Origin: Bacteroidaceae bacterium
Lineage (GTDB): Bacteria; Bacteroidota; Bacteroidia; Bacteroidales; Bacteroidaceae
NCBI GenBank assembly: GCA_017448965.1
Contig: JAFSKK010000050.1
Span: 45,088 to 109,087, forward strand
Length of the DNA stretch: 64,000 nucleotides
Direction of reading: 5' to 3'
In this document: piece by piece, positions 46,195-55,448 of the stretch
Layout of the letters: each line of letters opens with the position of its first letter
Numbering within the stretch: position 1 is the stretch's first letter
Program-made: the position numbers and the translations under genes
Notes under the pieces: generated by a model
Database searches by the model: none
Seen by the model: the letters and a program-made list of their open reading frames with translations, nothing else
Told to the model about the DNA's origin: nothing

Positions 46195-47298
46195 ATGGCT
46201 TTGAAAGCAGGTATTGTGGGTTTGCCAAACGTGGGCAAGTCAACACTTTTCAATTGTTTGTCGAGCGCAAAGGCGCAGGCGGCAAACTTTCCTTTTTGTA
46301 CGATTGACGCGCAACTCGGACAGGTGAGTGTGCCTGACGAGCGACTGACGAAACTGGCTGAACTGGTGCATCCGGGCAGGATTGTGCCGGCCGTGTGCGA
46401 CATTGTCGATATAGCAGGTCTGGTGAAGGGAGCCAGCCAGGGCGAAGGTCTTGGCAATCAGTTCTTGGGCAACATCCGCGAATGCGATGCCATCATTCAC
46501 GTGCTGCGCTGCTTCGACAACGGAAACATTGTGCATGTGGATGGCTCGGTTGACCCTGTGAGGGATAAGGAAATCATCGACACGGAGTTGCAGTTGAAAG
46601 ACCTCGAGACGGTGGAGATGCGCATCAAGAAGACGGAGAAGTTGGCGAATGTCGGCCACGACAAGAATGCCAAGGTGGAATACGGCTTGCTGCTGCGTTA
46701 TAAGGAGGCGTTGGAGAAGGGACTCTCGGCCCGTACCGTAGTGCCTGAAAATGAGGAAGAAGTGCAGGCGGCCAAGAACATGTTCCTGCTCACCACGAAG
46801 CCTGTGCTGTATGTCTGCAATGTGGACGATGCCAGCGCGAAGACGGGCAATGCCTACGTGGAGCGTGTGCGTGAAGCCATCAAGGGAGAGGAGGCTGAAC
46901 TCATCATCATCAGCGCCCAAACCGAAGCGGACATCGCTGAACTGGAGAGCTATGAGGAAAAGCAGATGTTCCTCGAGGACATGGGCCTTGAGGAAAGCGG
47001 CTGCAACCGACTGATCAAGGCGATTTACGCGCTGCTGAACCTGCAGACCTTCATCACCGCAGGCGAGATGGAGGTGAAGGCGTGGACATTCCGCAAGGGG
47101 TGGAAGGCTCCGCAATGCGCAGGCGTCATTCACACCGACTTCGAGAAAGGCTTTATCCGTGCGGAGGTCATCAAGTATGAGGACTACATCAAGTATGGCA
47201 GCGAAGCAGCGGTGAGAGAAGCCGGCAAGTTGGGTGTGGAAGGTAAGGATTATGTGGTGCAGGACGGCGACATCATGCACTTTAGGTTTAATGTATAA
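46195..47298 (+). CDS. ychF: Ribosome-binding ATPase YchF/OLA1
   Basis: 367 residues. P-loop NVGKSTLFN near residue 14, switch DIVDIAGLVKGASQGEGLG, the specificity element near VCNVDD and the C-terminal TGS-like domain (TFITAGEMEVKAWTFRKGWKAPQCAGVIHTDFEKGFIRAEVI). YchF binds ribosomes, prefers ATP over GTP and is linked to stress responses. It has its own promoter and is followed by a GC-rich palindrome. Confidence 0.97.
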   Translation: MALKAGIVGLPNVGKSTLFNCLSSAKAQAANFPFCTIDAQLGQVSVPDERLTKLAELVHPGRIVPAVCDIVDIAGLVKGASQGEGLGNQFLGNIRECDAIIHVLRCFDNGNIVHVDGSVDPVRDKEIIDTELQLKDLETVEMRIKKTEKLANVGHDKNAKVEYGLLLRYKEALEKGLSARTVVPENEEEVQAAKNMFLLTTKPVLYVCNVDDASAKTGNAYVERVREAIKGEEAELIIISAQTEADIAELESYEEKQMFLEDMGLEESGCNRLIKAIYALLNLQTFITAGEMEVKAWTFRKGWKAPQCAGVIHTDFEKGFIRAEVIKYEDYIKYGSEAAVREAGKLGVEGKDYVVQDGDIMHFRFNV

Positions 47299-47324
47299 GC
47301 CCCTCGCCCCCAAAGGGGGAGGGC
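47299..47324. repeat. GC-rich palindromic element, copy 1
   Basis: GCCCCTCGCCCCCAAAGG and its continuation form a near-palindrome with the core CCCCCAAAGGGGG. It starts right after the ychF stop. An inverted copy with two changes lies at 47388-47414 inside lgt. Confidence 0.75.
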
Positions 47325-47354
47325 TTCGCAGTGTAAGTCATTTAGAAAAATAAT

Positions 47355-48290
47355 ATGTACACTCTCATTCATCATACCATCGCGTCGGCCCTCCCCCTTT
47401 GGGGGTTGAGGGGCATTGCTTTCATTGATTGGCAGCCTTCCGTAGAGGCTTTCTCCATAGGGGCTTTCAGCGTGCGGTGGTACTCGCTACTGTGGTGCAT
47501 CGGCCTGCTGTTGGCCTATCTGGTGGCTCAGCGCATCTTCAAGCAGATGAAGGTGGCTGACGAGAAGTTTGAGCCGATGTTCTTCTATTGCTTCATCGGC
47601 ATCCTGATAGGCGCACGATTGGGTCATTGCATCTTCTACGAACCCAGTTACTACCTGACCAGCGGGAAGGGTTTCATCGAGATGCTCATCCCCTTTCACC
47701 AGATGGCCGATGGGTCGTGGAAATTCACCGGATATGAAGGTTTGGCTTCTCACGGTGGCACCATCGGTCTCATCATCGCAATGGTGCTTTATTGGAAGAA
47801 AGTGCAGTTAAGCCCTTGGTTCGTGCTGGATGTGCTTGCTTTGGCCACGCCCATTGCCGCCTGCTGCATCCGTCTGGGCAACTTGATGAACTCGGAGATC
47901 ATCGGCAATGTGACGGATGTGCCTTGGGCCTTCATCTTCCACAGCCATGATGCGCTGGTGGATGGTGCGACGGTGCCCCGTCATCCGGCACAACTCTACG
48001 AAGCCATCGCCTATCTGGTCTTTTTCGTCGCAGGAGCGATGATTTACTGGCGGTGGTACAAGGGGAAGGGTGCCGACGAAAAGTCGCCCACAGCGGTCGG
48101 AACGGGCTTTTATTTCGGTTTCTGCCTCGCCACCATCTTCACCTTCCGCTTCTTCATCGAGTTTTTGAAGAAAGAACAGGTGGATTTTGAGCAGGGAATG
48201 CTTTTAGATATGGGGCAATTGCTCAGCATCCCGTTCGTGATATTGGGAGTGTGGTGCATGATAAGGGCAAAGAAAAAGGCGGCAAGTTGA
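47355..48290 (+). CDS. lgt: Prolipoprotein diacylglyceryl transferase
   Basis: 311 residues with about seven membrane helices. Lgt adds diacylglycerol to the lipobox cysteine of prolipoproteins. The family signature is seen in IGARLGHCIFYEPSYY, GLASHGGTIG, RLGNLMNSEIIG and HPAQLYEAI. The N-terminus (residues 12-20, ALPLWGLRG) is encoded by the inverted GC-rich repeat, so the first 20 or so residues are not ancestral. No better in-frame start is seen before helix 1. A terminator overlaps the stop codon. Confidence 0.93.
   Translation: MYTLIHHTIASALPLWGLRGIAFIDWQPSVEAFSIGAFSVRWYSLLWCIGLLLAYLVAQRIFKQMKVADEKFEPMFFYCFIGILIGARLGHCIFYEPSYYLTSGKGFIEMLIPFHQMADGSWKFTGYEGLASHGGTIGLIIAMVLYWKKVQLSPWFVLDVLALATPIAACCIRLGNLMNSEIIGNVTDVPWAFIFHSHDALVDGATVPRHPAQLYEAIAYLVFFVAGAMIYWRWYKGKGADEKSPTAVGTGFYFGFCLATIFTFRFFIEFLKKEQVDFEQGMLLDMGQLLSIPFVILGVWCMIRAKKKAAS
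47388..47414. repeat. GC-rich palindromic element, copy 2 (inverted, within lgt)
   Basis: Inverse of the copy at 47299-47324, matching at 24 of 26 positions or so. It encodes residues 12-20 of Lgt. Confidence 0.7.
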
Positions 48291-48307
48291 TTGCCGCCTT
48301 TTATTTT
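48274..48307 (+). terminator. Terminator of lgt
   Basis: AAAAGGCGGCAA pairs with TTGCCGCCTTTT around GTTGA, followed by ATTTTT. The stem includes the last lgt codons and the stop. Confidence 0.88.
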
Positions 48308-48309
48308 TG

Positions 48310-48365
48310 CTAGTTTTTCTAGTCATTCTAGTTGAACTAGTCATCTAGTTATACTAGCCCACTAG
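48310..48365. repeat. CTAG tandem tract with 8-9-base period
   Basis: CTAG at 48310, 48319, 48328, 48337, 48345, 48354 and 48362: seven copies in 56 bases, each eight or nine apart. It lies between the lgt terminator and the argF' stop. It is the second such tract in the window. Confidence 0.8.
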
Positions 48366-48367
48366 CC

Positions 48368-49396
48368 CTATAATGCTTCTAACATCCTTTTCAGCACCAC
48401 TGTCGCGGAAATCTCGCGGTTGGCTGCTTCGGGGATGACGATGGAGGTGGGTGCCTCAATCACGTCGTCGGTCACAATCATGTTGCGGCGAACGGGGAGA
48501 CAGTGCATGAAGAAGGCATTGTTGGTTGCTGCCATCTGGCGATCGGAAACGGTCCAATCGGCATAGTCGTGGTAATCGCCCAGCACCTTGCCGTAGTCTT
48601 CTGGACGGGTGACACCAGGACAACTCCAGTTCTTGGCATAGATGAAGTCAGCGCCTTCGAAGGCTTTCATCTGGTCGTATTCCACTTGGGCATTGCCCAC
48701 AAACTGGGGATCGAGTTCGTATCCTTCAGGATGGGTGACCACGAAGTCCACATCGGCAGCGTTCATCCACTCAGCGAAGGAGTTGGGCACTGCCTGTGGG
48801 AGTGCACGGGGATGTGGTGCCCATGAGAGCACCACCTTGGGGCGCTTGTTGGGGGTGCGCTGGATGGCCTTGCCGCCAAAGAGGGGATTAGGCTCAATGA
48901 GCGTTCTGTCCTTGTATTCCTCGATGGTGATGAGGTCGGCAAAGGCCTGCAGGGGGTGTACGGTGGCACTCTCCATGAAGAAGACGGGGCGACCGCTGTA
49001 CTGGATGAACTGCTGGAGGATCTTCTCCTCGTAGTCGTCCTTGCGTGACTCGAAACGGGCGAAGGAACGCACACCGATGATGTCGCAATAGCAGCCCATG
49101 ACGGGGATGGCTTCGAGGAGGTGTTCGCTCTTGTCGCCCTCCATGATGACACCACGTTCGGTCTCCAGTTTCCAGGCACCCTGATTGACGTCGAGCACGA
49201 TGACGTTCATGCCGAGGTTGAGGGCTGCCTTCTGGGTGGAGAGGCGTGTGCGCAGGGAGTTGTTGAAGAAGATGAGCATGGCCGTCTTGTTCTTGCCCAG
49301 CTCTTGGTACTTATAGCGATTCTGCTTGATGTCGAAAGCCTCATCAAGGGCTTTGCGGAGATCTCCGATGTCGGATACGTGTTGGAAAATTTTCAT
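48368..49396 (-). CDS. argF': N-succinylornithine carbamoyltransferase (ArgF')
   Basis: 342 residues, closely similar throughout to the Bacteroides fragilis enzyme as I recall it: FFNNSLRTRLSTQKAALNLGMNV, LLEAIPVMGCYCDIIGVRSFARFE (the proline here marks succinyl- over acetylornithine use), HCLPVRRNMIVTDDVI. It transfers the carbamoyl group to N-succinylornithine in the Bacteroidota arginine pathway. It is about 24 residues longer, mainly an insert near LIEPNPLFGGKAIQRTPNKR before PKVVLSWAPHPR. Last gene of the minus-strand unit. Confidence 0.93.
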   Translation of the reverse strand: MKIFQHVSDIGDLRKALDEAFDIKQNRYKYQELGKNKTAMLIFFNNSLRTRLSTQKAALNLGMNVIVLDVNQGAWKLETERGVIMEGDKSEHLLEAIPVMGCYCDIIGVRSFARFESRKDDYEEKILQQFIQYSGRPVFFMESATVHPLQAFADLITIEEYKDRTLIEPNPLFGGKAIQRTPNKRPKVVLSWAPHPRALPQAVPNSFAEWMNAADVDFVVTHPEGYELDPQFVGNAQVEYDQMKAFEGADFIYAKNWSCPGVTRPEDYGKVLGDYHDYADWTVSDRQMAATNNAFFMHCLPVRRNMIVTDDVIEAPTSIVIPEAANREISATVVLKRMLEAL

Positions 49397-49418
49397 TGTT
49401 ATTATGGGTTTATAGGGT

Positions 49419-49480
49419 TAATGGGTTTAATGGGGTAGATGGGTCATTTGAGCGACCCATCTTCCCCATTCAGCCCATTA
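49419..49480. promoter_or_regulatory. Long hairpin between ybeY and argF'
   Basis: Three stacked stems: TAATGGG (49419-49425) with CCCATTA (49474-49480), AATGGGG (49429-49435) with CCCCATT (49464-49470), and GATGGGTC (49438-49445) with GACCCATC (49454-49461). It covers the end of ybeY and the gap to argF'. It could attenuate, end or stabilise the transcript. Confidence 0.6.
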
Positions 49481-49919
49481 GACCCATCTTAATTAATTTC
49501 AGTGCTTTATTCTCTTCCCTTTCCATGATCTCTCTCTCGCCAGGACCTTTGTCGTTGATGCCGCAGAGATGGAGGATGCCGTGGATGATGACACGGTGGA
49601 GCTCCTCGTCGTAGGTGGTGCCCTGCTGCTCAGCGTTGCTGCGTACCGTGTCGAGGCTGATGAAGAGGTCGCCAGAGATGGTGTCCTTCTTGCCTGTGAG
49701 GAGTTCGTCATCGCTGTAGTCGAAGGTGATGATGTCCGTGTAGTAGTCGTGTTGGAGATACTGACGGTTCACCTCCAGAATCTTCTCGTCATTGCAGAAG
49801 ATGTAGCCGATGTCCCCCACCCTCTTTCCATAGGTGGCAGCAACGGCTTTGATCCATGCGCTGGTGTCGCGACGTCGGATGGAGGGCATCTTGACTGAAT
49901 CTGTGGTATAGGAAATCAT
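49470..49919 (-). CDS. ybeY: rRNA maturation endoribonuclease YbeY
   Basis: 149 residues. YbeY is a metal-dependent RNase for 16S rRNA 3' end maturation. The metal site is HRVIIHGILHLCGINDKGPGEREIME; as in related Bacteroides proteins an Asp stands where many species have the third His. It follows the S41 protease with a 26-base gap in the same direction. Confidence 0.95.
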   Translation of the reverse strand: MISYTTDSVKMPSIRRRDTSAWIKAVAATYGKRVGDIGYIFCNDEKILEVNRQYLQHDYYTDIITFDYSDDELLTGKKDTISGDLFISLDTVRSNAEQQGTTYDEELHRVIIHGILHLCGINDKGPGEREIMEREENKALKLIKMGLMG

Positions 49920-49945
49920 GGAAGTTGAAAATTGAAAGGTGAAGG

Positions 49946-51634
49946 TTATTGGGTTTTGATGCCTTGGAAGAGGTCTTCGTCCTTGAGTGCTTCCAATCCT
50001 TTCACATAGATTTCGTTGGTCGGGTTGATGATTTCGAAATACTCGGACATATCGAAGAGGTCGCGGGCGATGAGTGCCTTGAGCTGTATCTGCAGCATAG
50101 GCATGGAGGCCTGGAAGTCGGAGTCGGTGTACTCAATCTTCTGCTCCTTGGCTTTAGCTGCGAGGATGTCAAGCAGATCTTGTGGCACTGTGAACTCGTT
50201 TCTGAAGCGTTGGAAACCTGTGCGCAAGTCGGCAGGATTATACATCTTGTTATCAGTTTGGCGCGCTTTGGCCTTGCGATAGGTTGCTACGTCGTAAGCC
50301 TTGTCGAGCTGTTTGCGATGACGATCCATCCAGGTGAGGACGGCGGTGTTGATGCAGCTCTTAGCAGCCAATTCGCGATGCAGACGGGTGTAGCGGGTGG
50401 TGTCGAGTGGCACATAGACATCGGGCATGATGCCTCCACCGCCATAGACGGTGCGTCCTCCCACTGTGGTGTACTTGAGTGAGTCGGGGAAATGGATGCT
50501 GTCGGCACTGATCAGTTCACCGCTGTTCAGACGGTCGAGCATGTCCATATCGTAACTCTTTCTGTCGCCTTTCACGTAGGGCTTCTGGAAACAGCGTCCC
50601 ACAGGGCTGTAGTAGTGTGCCACCGTCAGTCGGATGAGAGAGCCGTCTGGCAGGTCGATGGGGCGCTGCACGAGGCCTTTGGCAAAGGTGCGGCGACCCA
50701 CGATGATGCCTCGGTCGTTATCTTGCAAGGCTCCTGAGAGGATTTCTGCGGCTGAGGCGGTGTAGCCATCGACAAGGATGACCACCTTGTGGATGTTCAT
50801 CTTGCCTTTTTCTGCGTGATATTCATGCCTTCCCACCTTGCGTCCTTCGGTATAGACAATCATCTCGCCATTGTCGAGGAACTCATTGGACAAGTCCACC
50901 GCAGCTTGCAGATAGCCGCCACCATTGCCTTGCAGGTCGATAATAAGGTCTTTCATGCCTTCGGCAAACAGTCGAGACACCGCCTTGATGAACTCGGCGT
51001 TAGTGGTGGCACCGAAACTGCTGATGCGGACGTATCCAGTGGTGGGGTCAACCATGTAGGCAGCATCGATGGTGTAAACAGGAATCTTGTCACGTGTGAC
51101 CGTGAACTTCTGGATTCCTTTCACGCCTCGACGGATGATGCCCAGATTCACCTTGGTTCCCTTGGGGCCACGGAGCCGCTTCATGATATCTTCCTTCGAC
51201 ATCTTCACACCTGCGATGGCGGTATCGTTCACGGACACAATCATGTCGCCTGCCAGAATGCCGACCTTTTCCGATGGGCCACCGCTGACAGGTTGGATGA
51301 CCACCAGGGTGTCTTCGTTCATGTTGAACTGTACACCAATGCCCTCGAAAGAGCCTGTGAGGGGCTCGTTCAGCGCCTGCACCTCTTTGGCGGGGGTGTA
51401 GGTGGAGTGCGGGTCAAGTTCTTTTAGCATGCCGCGTATGGCCTCTTCCGTTATCTTTTCGATGTCCACTTCGTCCACGTAGAGTTGACTGATAGTGCCT
51501 TGGGCAAATACCATCTTCCGAATCTGCATGTCCAGCGGGCTGTTCTTCTGTTGCGCCAAGAGGGGCACTGACATCAATAACATCAGTGCAGCGGCAAGTG
51601 TTTTTGTGTGGTGTGTTGTCATTTTTATCTTCAT
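49946..51634 (-). CDS. S41 family C-terminal processing protease
   Basis: 562 residues. A signal peptide (LAAALMLLMSVPLLAQQ), a PDZ domain (residues about 85-170, GIGVQFNMNEDTLVVIQPVSGGPSEKVGILAGD) and the tail-specific protease core with the catalytic Ser in DGYTASAAEILSGAL and Lys in RTFAKGLVQ. It cleaves exported proteins in the periplasm. Its start overlaps the coaD stop by four bases; of the nearby starts MKIKM and MTTHH, the first gives the overlap. Confidence 0.95.
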   Translation of the reverse strand: MKIKMTTHHTKTLAAALMLLMSVPLLAQQKNSPLDMQIRKMVFAQGTISQLYVDEVDIEKITEEAIRGMLKELDPHSTYTPAKEVQALNEPLTGSFEGIGVQFNMNEDTLVVIQPVSGGPSEKVGILAGDMIVSVNDTAIAGVKMSKEDIMKRLRGPKGTKVNLGIIRRGVKGIQKFTVTRDKIPVYTIDAAYMVDPTTGYVRISSFGATTNAEFIKAVSRLFAEGMKDLIIDLQGNGGGYLQAAVDLSNEFLDNGEMIVYTEGRKVGRHEYHAEKGKMNIHKVVILVDGYTASAAEILSGALQDNDRGIIVGRRTFAKGLVQRPIDLPDGSLIRLTVAHYYSPVGRCFQKPYVKGDRKSYDMDMLDRLNSGELISADSIHFPDSLKYTTVGGRTVYGGGGIMPDVYVPLDTTRYTRLHRELAAKSCINTAVLTWMDRHRKQLDKAYDVATYRKAKARQTDNKMYNPADLRTGFQRFRNEFTVPQDLLDILAAKAKEQKIEYTDSDFQASMPMLQIQLKALIARDLFDMSEYFEIINPTNEIYVKGLEALKDEDLFQGIKTQ

Positions 51635-52074
51635 GAGAGAAAATCTTTTACGTCTTGATGATAAGTGATAAGTTCACGCACGATGCTTGAACTGACACAT
51701 GAGTATTTTGCATCAGTGAAGAGCAGCACGGTTTCTATGCCTGTGAGACGGTGGTTGACTTCGGCCATATCGCGTTCAAACTCGAAATCCTTCACGCTTC
51801 TCACGCCTCTCAGCAGGAAACTGGCTCCTACCCTTTTGGCGAAGTCGGTGGTCAATCCTTCGTAGGTCTCCACACGCACACGTGGCTCATTCTGGTAGAG
51901 ATCTTGGATGGCTTTTAGGCGTTCTTCGAGCGAGAACATGTACTTCTTCTCGTAGTTGATGCCGATGGCCACAATCACTTCATCGGCCACGCTTTCGATG
52001 GCGCGGTCGACAATGTTCTGATGTCCAATGGTGAATGGGTCGAAACTCCCTGCAAATAAGGCAATTTTCTTCAT
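51631..52074 (-). CDS. coaD: Phosphopantetheine adenylyltransferase CoaD
   Basis: 147 residues. It makes dephospho-CoA in coenzyme A synthesis. Motifs: AGSFDPFTIGHQNIVDRA (nucleotidyltransferase (T/H)xGH) and SCVSSSIVRELI (ISSTxxR type). Length is slightly short. It sits between parE and the S41 protease with a 4-base overlap to the latter. Confidence 0.97.
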   Translation of the reverse strand: MKKIALFAGSFDPFTIGHQNIVDRAIESVADEVIVAIGINYEKKYMFSLEERLKAIQDLYQNEPRVRVETYEGLTTDFAKRVGASFLLRGVRSVKDFEFERDMAEVNHRLTGIETVLLFTDAKYSCVSSSIVRELITYHQDVKDFLS

Positions 52075-52095
52075 GTTCTTTTCTTTCTATCTCCC

Positions 52096-54066
52096 CTACT
52101 CTTCTTCCATCTCTGTCTCTTCCTCAGGTTTGTCTTCCTCGATGACCAGATTGTTGATGATGAAGTTCTGGCGCTGCATGGTGTTCTTTCCCATGTAGTA
52201 TTCGAGCAGTTCTTTCACTTGGTCGGTCTTGCGCAGCGTGACGGATTCCAGTCGCATATCAGGGCCGATGAAGTTCTTGAACTCGTCGGGGGAGATTTCT
52301 CCCAATCCTTTGAATCGGGTGATTTCAGGCTCAGGACCCAGCAGTTCGATGGCCTTCTGACGCTCCTCATCGCTGTAGCAATAGATGGTGATGAAGTCAC
52401 CCTTGCTGTCGGGGTGTTCTTCCATATATTTCTCCAATGTCGCCTTCTTGATGCGTTTCTTGCGGTTTCTCACACGGAAAAGCGGTGTCTGGAGGATATA
52501 GACGTGTCCTGTCCTGACCAGTTCGGGGAAGAACTGGAGGAAGAAGGTAATCATCAGCAGTCGGATGTGCATGCCATCCACATCGGCATCAGTCGCCACG
52601 ATGACTTTGTTGTAGCGCAATCCGTCAATGCCATCCTCAATGTTGAGGGCAGCTTGCAGCAGGTTGAACTCTTCATTCTCATACACCACCTTCTTAGTCA
52701 AACCATACGAGTTCAGCGGCTTTCCTCGCAGCGAGAAGACGGCTTGAGTCATCACATCGCGGCTCTTCGTGATGCTTCCGCTGGCAGAGTCACCCTCGGT
52801 GATGAAGATGGAACTCTCCTCCTTCAGGTTGCCTTTGGCATCGTTCAGGTGTATCTTGCAATCGCGCAGTTTGCGGTTGTGCAGATTGGCCTTCTTCGCA
52901 CGTTCGCGAGCCAGTTTTGTCACACCTGCAATCGCCTTTCTGTCTCGTTCGTTGTCTTTGATTTTCTCCTCGATGATTTCAGCCACATCCAAGTTCTTGT
53001 GCAGGAAGTTGTCCACTTCGGTCTTGATGAAGTCTCCTACAAACTTGTTCACGCTGATGCCGCCGTTTGGCTCCATCGTGAGGGAACCCAACTTAATCTT
53101 TGTCTGCGATTCAAACTGCGGTTCTTGCACGTTGATGGCAATCGCTGCAATGATGCCCGAACGGATGTCACTATACTCGTAGTTCTTCCCGTAGAACTCC
53201 TTGATCGTGCGGGCAATATGCTCCTTGAAGGCGCTCTGATGGGTACCACCTTGGATGGTGTGCTGGCCATTCACGAACGAGTGGTACTCTTCGCCATACT
53301 GCTGATTCGTATGCGTGAAGGCAATCTCGATGTCGTCGCCCTTCAGATGGATGATGTCGTAGAGCGGAGTCGTGTCCATCGTGTCCTTCAAGAGGTCTTT
53401 CAGACCGTTGCGGCTCACAATGCGGCTACCGTTGTAGTAGATCTCCAGGCCTGTGTTCAGATAAGTGTAGTTGCGCAGCATGTTGCTCACAAACTCGTCC
53501 TGGAATTTGTAGTTGAGGAACAGCGAGTCATCAGGTTGGAAGTAGATGTAGGTGCCGTTTTCCTCGGTCGTGTTTTCGGTTTGATCATCCACCAGTTTTC
53601 CCTTCTCAAACACAGCCTTGCGCACTACCCCATCGCGGTAACTCCTCACCTCAAAACGGTTCGACAATGCATTCACCGCCTTCGTGCCCACACCATTCAA
53701 TCCGATGGACTTCTGGAAGGCTTTCGAGTCATACTTTCCACCCGTGTTCAGAATGCTCACCGCCTCAATCATCTTGCCTTGCGGGATGCCGCGTCCATAG
53801 TCACGCACCGTCACAGCAAGATTGTCCTTCACATCCACCTCGATGCGCTTTCCTGCCTGCATCTTAAACTCGTCGATGCTGTTGTCCACAATCTCCTTCA
53901 AGAGCACATAAATTCCATCCTCAGCATGACTTCCGTCGCCCAAACGACCGATGTACATACCGGGGCGCAGGCGAATGTGCTCCACACCCGTCAGCGTGAT
54001 GATGTTCGCATCGTCGTAATCAACGTTTGCGTTTTGAGGGGTATTATTTAGGTTAAGTTCTTCCAT
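52096..54066 (-). CDS. parE: DNA topoisomerase IV subunit B (ParE/GyrB-like)
   Basis: 656 residues from [15 protein letters not shown]; the upstream in-frame Met would add 17 odd residues. GHKL ATPase ([33 protein letters not shown]), transducer, and TOPRIM ([23 protein letters not shown]). ParE with ParC unlinks daughter chromosomes. The shorter length and the [16 protein letters not shown] region support ParE over GyrB. parC is not in the window. It lies in the unit that starts with the GNAT-like gene. Confidence 0.94.
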   Translation of the reverse strand: MEELNLNNTPQNANVDYDDANIITLTGVEHIRLRPGMYIGRLGDGSHAEDGIYVLLKEIVDNSIDEFKMQAGKRIEVDVKDNLAVTVRDYGRGIPQGKMIEAVSILNTGGKYDSKAFQKSIGLNGVGTKAVNALSNRFEVRSYRDGVVRKAVFEKGKLVDDQTENTTEENGTYIYFQPDDSLFLNYKFQDEFVSNMLRNYTYLNTGLEIYYNGSRIVSRNGLKDLLKDTMDTTPLYDIIHLKGDDIEIAFTHTNQQYGEEYHSFVNGQHTIQGGTHQSAFKEHIARTIKEFYGKNYEYSDIRSGIIAAIAINVQEPQFESQTKIKLGSLTMEPNGGISVNKFVGDFIKTEVDNFLHKNLDVAEIIEEKIKDNERDRKAIAGVTKLARERAKKANLHNRKLRDCKIHLNDAKGNLKEESSIFITEGDSASGSITKSRDVMTQAVFSLRGKPLNSYGLTKKVVYENEEFNLLQAALNIEDGIDGLRYNKVIVATDADVDGMHIRLLMITFFLQFFPELVRTGHVYILQTPLFRVRNRKKRIKKATLEKYMEEHPDSKGDFITIYCYSDEERQKAIELLGPEPEITRFKGLGEISPDEFKNFIGPDMRLESVTLRKTDQVKELLEYYMGKNTMQRQNFIINNLVIEEDKPEEETEMEEE

Positions 54067-54124
54067 ATCGTCTATATAAGTTTTCCACCTTTCAAAATGC
54101 GGTAGCAAATTTTTCACTTTTCAC

Positions 54125-55270
54125 TTATCCCTTTTCCCTTTTAATCTCCTTCTTGTAGCATCGTCTTCTCTTGTGCTGCTTTCTTTCGAAATAAATCCAT
54201 TGCTGCTGCACCTTCTCGTTCAGTTCCAGTTCGGGGTTGGTTTCCACAAAATCGTAGCCCTCCTGAATGTAGATAGGAACGAGGTCGTAGAACAGCAGCG
54301 AATTGACGCCTTTCCCCTGATACTCAGGCAGAACACCCACCAGCATCAAGTCCAGAATCTTTGGCTTACTGAATTTCAAAGCCTTCAGCAGATGCCACCA
54401 TCCGAAAGGAGTCAACTTTCCTTTCGCCTTTTGCAGCGCCTCCGACATCGATGGCATAGAGATGCCCACCGCAACCAATCTGCCGTTTGCCTCCGTGATG
54501 AGGCTCACCATCTTCAAATCCAGCACAGGGAGATACATCTTCACATATTGGTCAATCTGCTTCTGGCTCAGTTCGCTATATCCGAACAGCGGCTTGAATG
54601 CCTCGTTGATCACACTGAAAATCTCCTGCCCATAGTCCTTCGCAATCTTCTTTGCCGAGGTGTACTTCTTGATGCGCAGGTCGTACTTCTTCATCACAAT
54701 CTCCGCCACACGCTTCAACCTGTCAGGCAAACCCTGCTCCTTCGGCACCACCATCTTCATCTCAATCCAGTCAGCATCCTTCTCATAACCAAGTCTCTCC
54801 ACATGCCTCTGGTAGTAAGGATAATTGTAAATGGTCGCCATCGTCGACAACTCATCGAAACCCTCAATCAACATGCCCTCGGCATCCATATCGGTGAAGC
54901 CCAAGGGACCCTGAATCGTGTCCATACCACGCTCTCTACCCCACTCTTCCACCGTCTTCAGCAACGCCTCGCTCACCTCCTCATCATCCACAAAGTCAAT
55001 CCATCCAAAGCGCACATTCTTCAGGTTCCACGTCTTGTTGGCCTTCTTGTTGATGATGGCAGCCACGCGCCCCACCAACTTATCTTCCTTATAAGCAAGA
55101 AAATAAGCAGCCTCGCAAAACTCCATTGCGGCATTCCTCTCCGAGAATGTGTTCAGCATATCCTCATAGAGGTCAGGCACAGAATACGGGTTATCCTTAT
55201 AGAGTTCATAGTTGAAGCGGATGAACTTCTTCAGTTCCTTTTTCGTCTCAACCTTCTTAATTGTTACCAT
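54125..55270 (-). CDS. Large GNAT-like acyltransferase, hypothetical
   Basis: 381 residues from MVTIKKVETKKELKKFIRF. Two GNAT-like halves can be seen: an N-terminal one (VGRVAAIINKKANKTWNLKNVRFGWIDFVDDEEV) and a C-terminal one (MLVGVLPEYQGKGVNSLLFYDLVPI). Proteins of this kind are common in Bacteroidota without known substrate. It is first in the unit with parE, behind a TATCTTTG box at 55290-55297. Confidence 0.75.
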   Translation of the reverse strand: MVTIKKVETKKELKKFIRFNYELYKDNPYSVPDLYEDMLNTFSERNAAMEFCEAAYFLAYKEDKLVGRVAAIINKKANKTWNLKNVRFGWIDFVDDEEVSEALLKTVEEWGRERGMDTIQGPLGFTDMDAEGMLIEGFDELSTMATIYNYPYYQRHVERLGYEKDADWIEMKMVVPKEQGLPDRLKRVAEIVMKKYDLRIKKYTSAKKIAKDYGQEIFSVINEAFKPLFGYSELSQKQIDQYVKMYLPVLDLKMVSLITEANGRLVAVGISMPSMSEALQKAKGKLTPFGWWHLLKALKFSKPKILDLMLVGVLPEYQGKGVNSLLFYDLVPIYIQEGYDFVETNPELELNEKVQQQWIYFERKQHKRRRCYKKEIKREKG

Positions 55271-55289
55271 GAGTTCACAAAATTTTTGG

Positions 55290-55297
55290 CAAAGATA
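55290..55297 (-). promoter_or_regulatory. Promoter -7 box (TATCTTTG) of the GNAT-parE-coaD unit
   Basis: TATCTTTGCC on the minus strand, 19 bases before the start codon. It probably drives GNAT-like, parE, coaD, S41, ybeY and argF'. Confidence 0.55.
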
Positions 55298-55448
55298 CAA
55301 CTTTTTCCGCTTTCTTCACACTCCTGCGACTTATTATTAACGATTTTTACGGCTTATGCACTCTTTACTTTCCAACTCATAGCCCATCAAGTCATCTTTA
55401 ACGTCGTTGCCACCCAAACGAAACCGCCACCACCACCAAATCCCCCAC

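Noticed and set aside
49470-49919. YbeY with a lost metal ligand
   Set aside because: The third position is Asp rather than His, but I recall the same in related Bacteroides proteins, so it is a lineage feature.
52219-54051. A 610-codon plus-strand open frame opposite parE
   Set aside because: Shadow of the topoisomerase gene; no motif or promoter on the plus strand.
52096-54066. parE as gyrB
   Set aside because: Length near 650, motif wording and the absence of a neighbouring recF or gyrase context favour ParE; GyrB remains a minor possibility.
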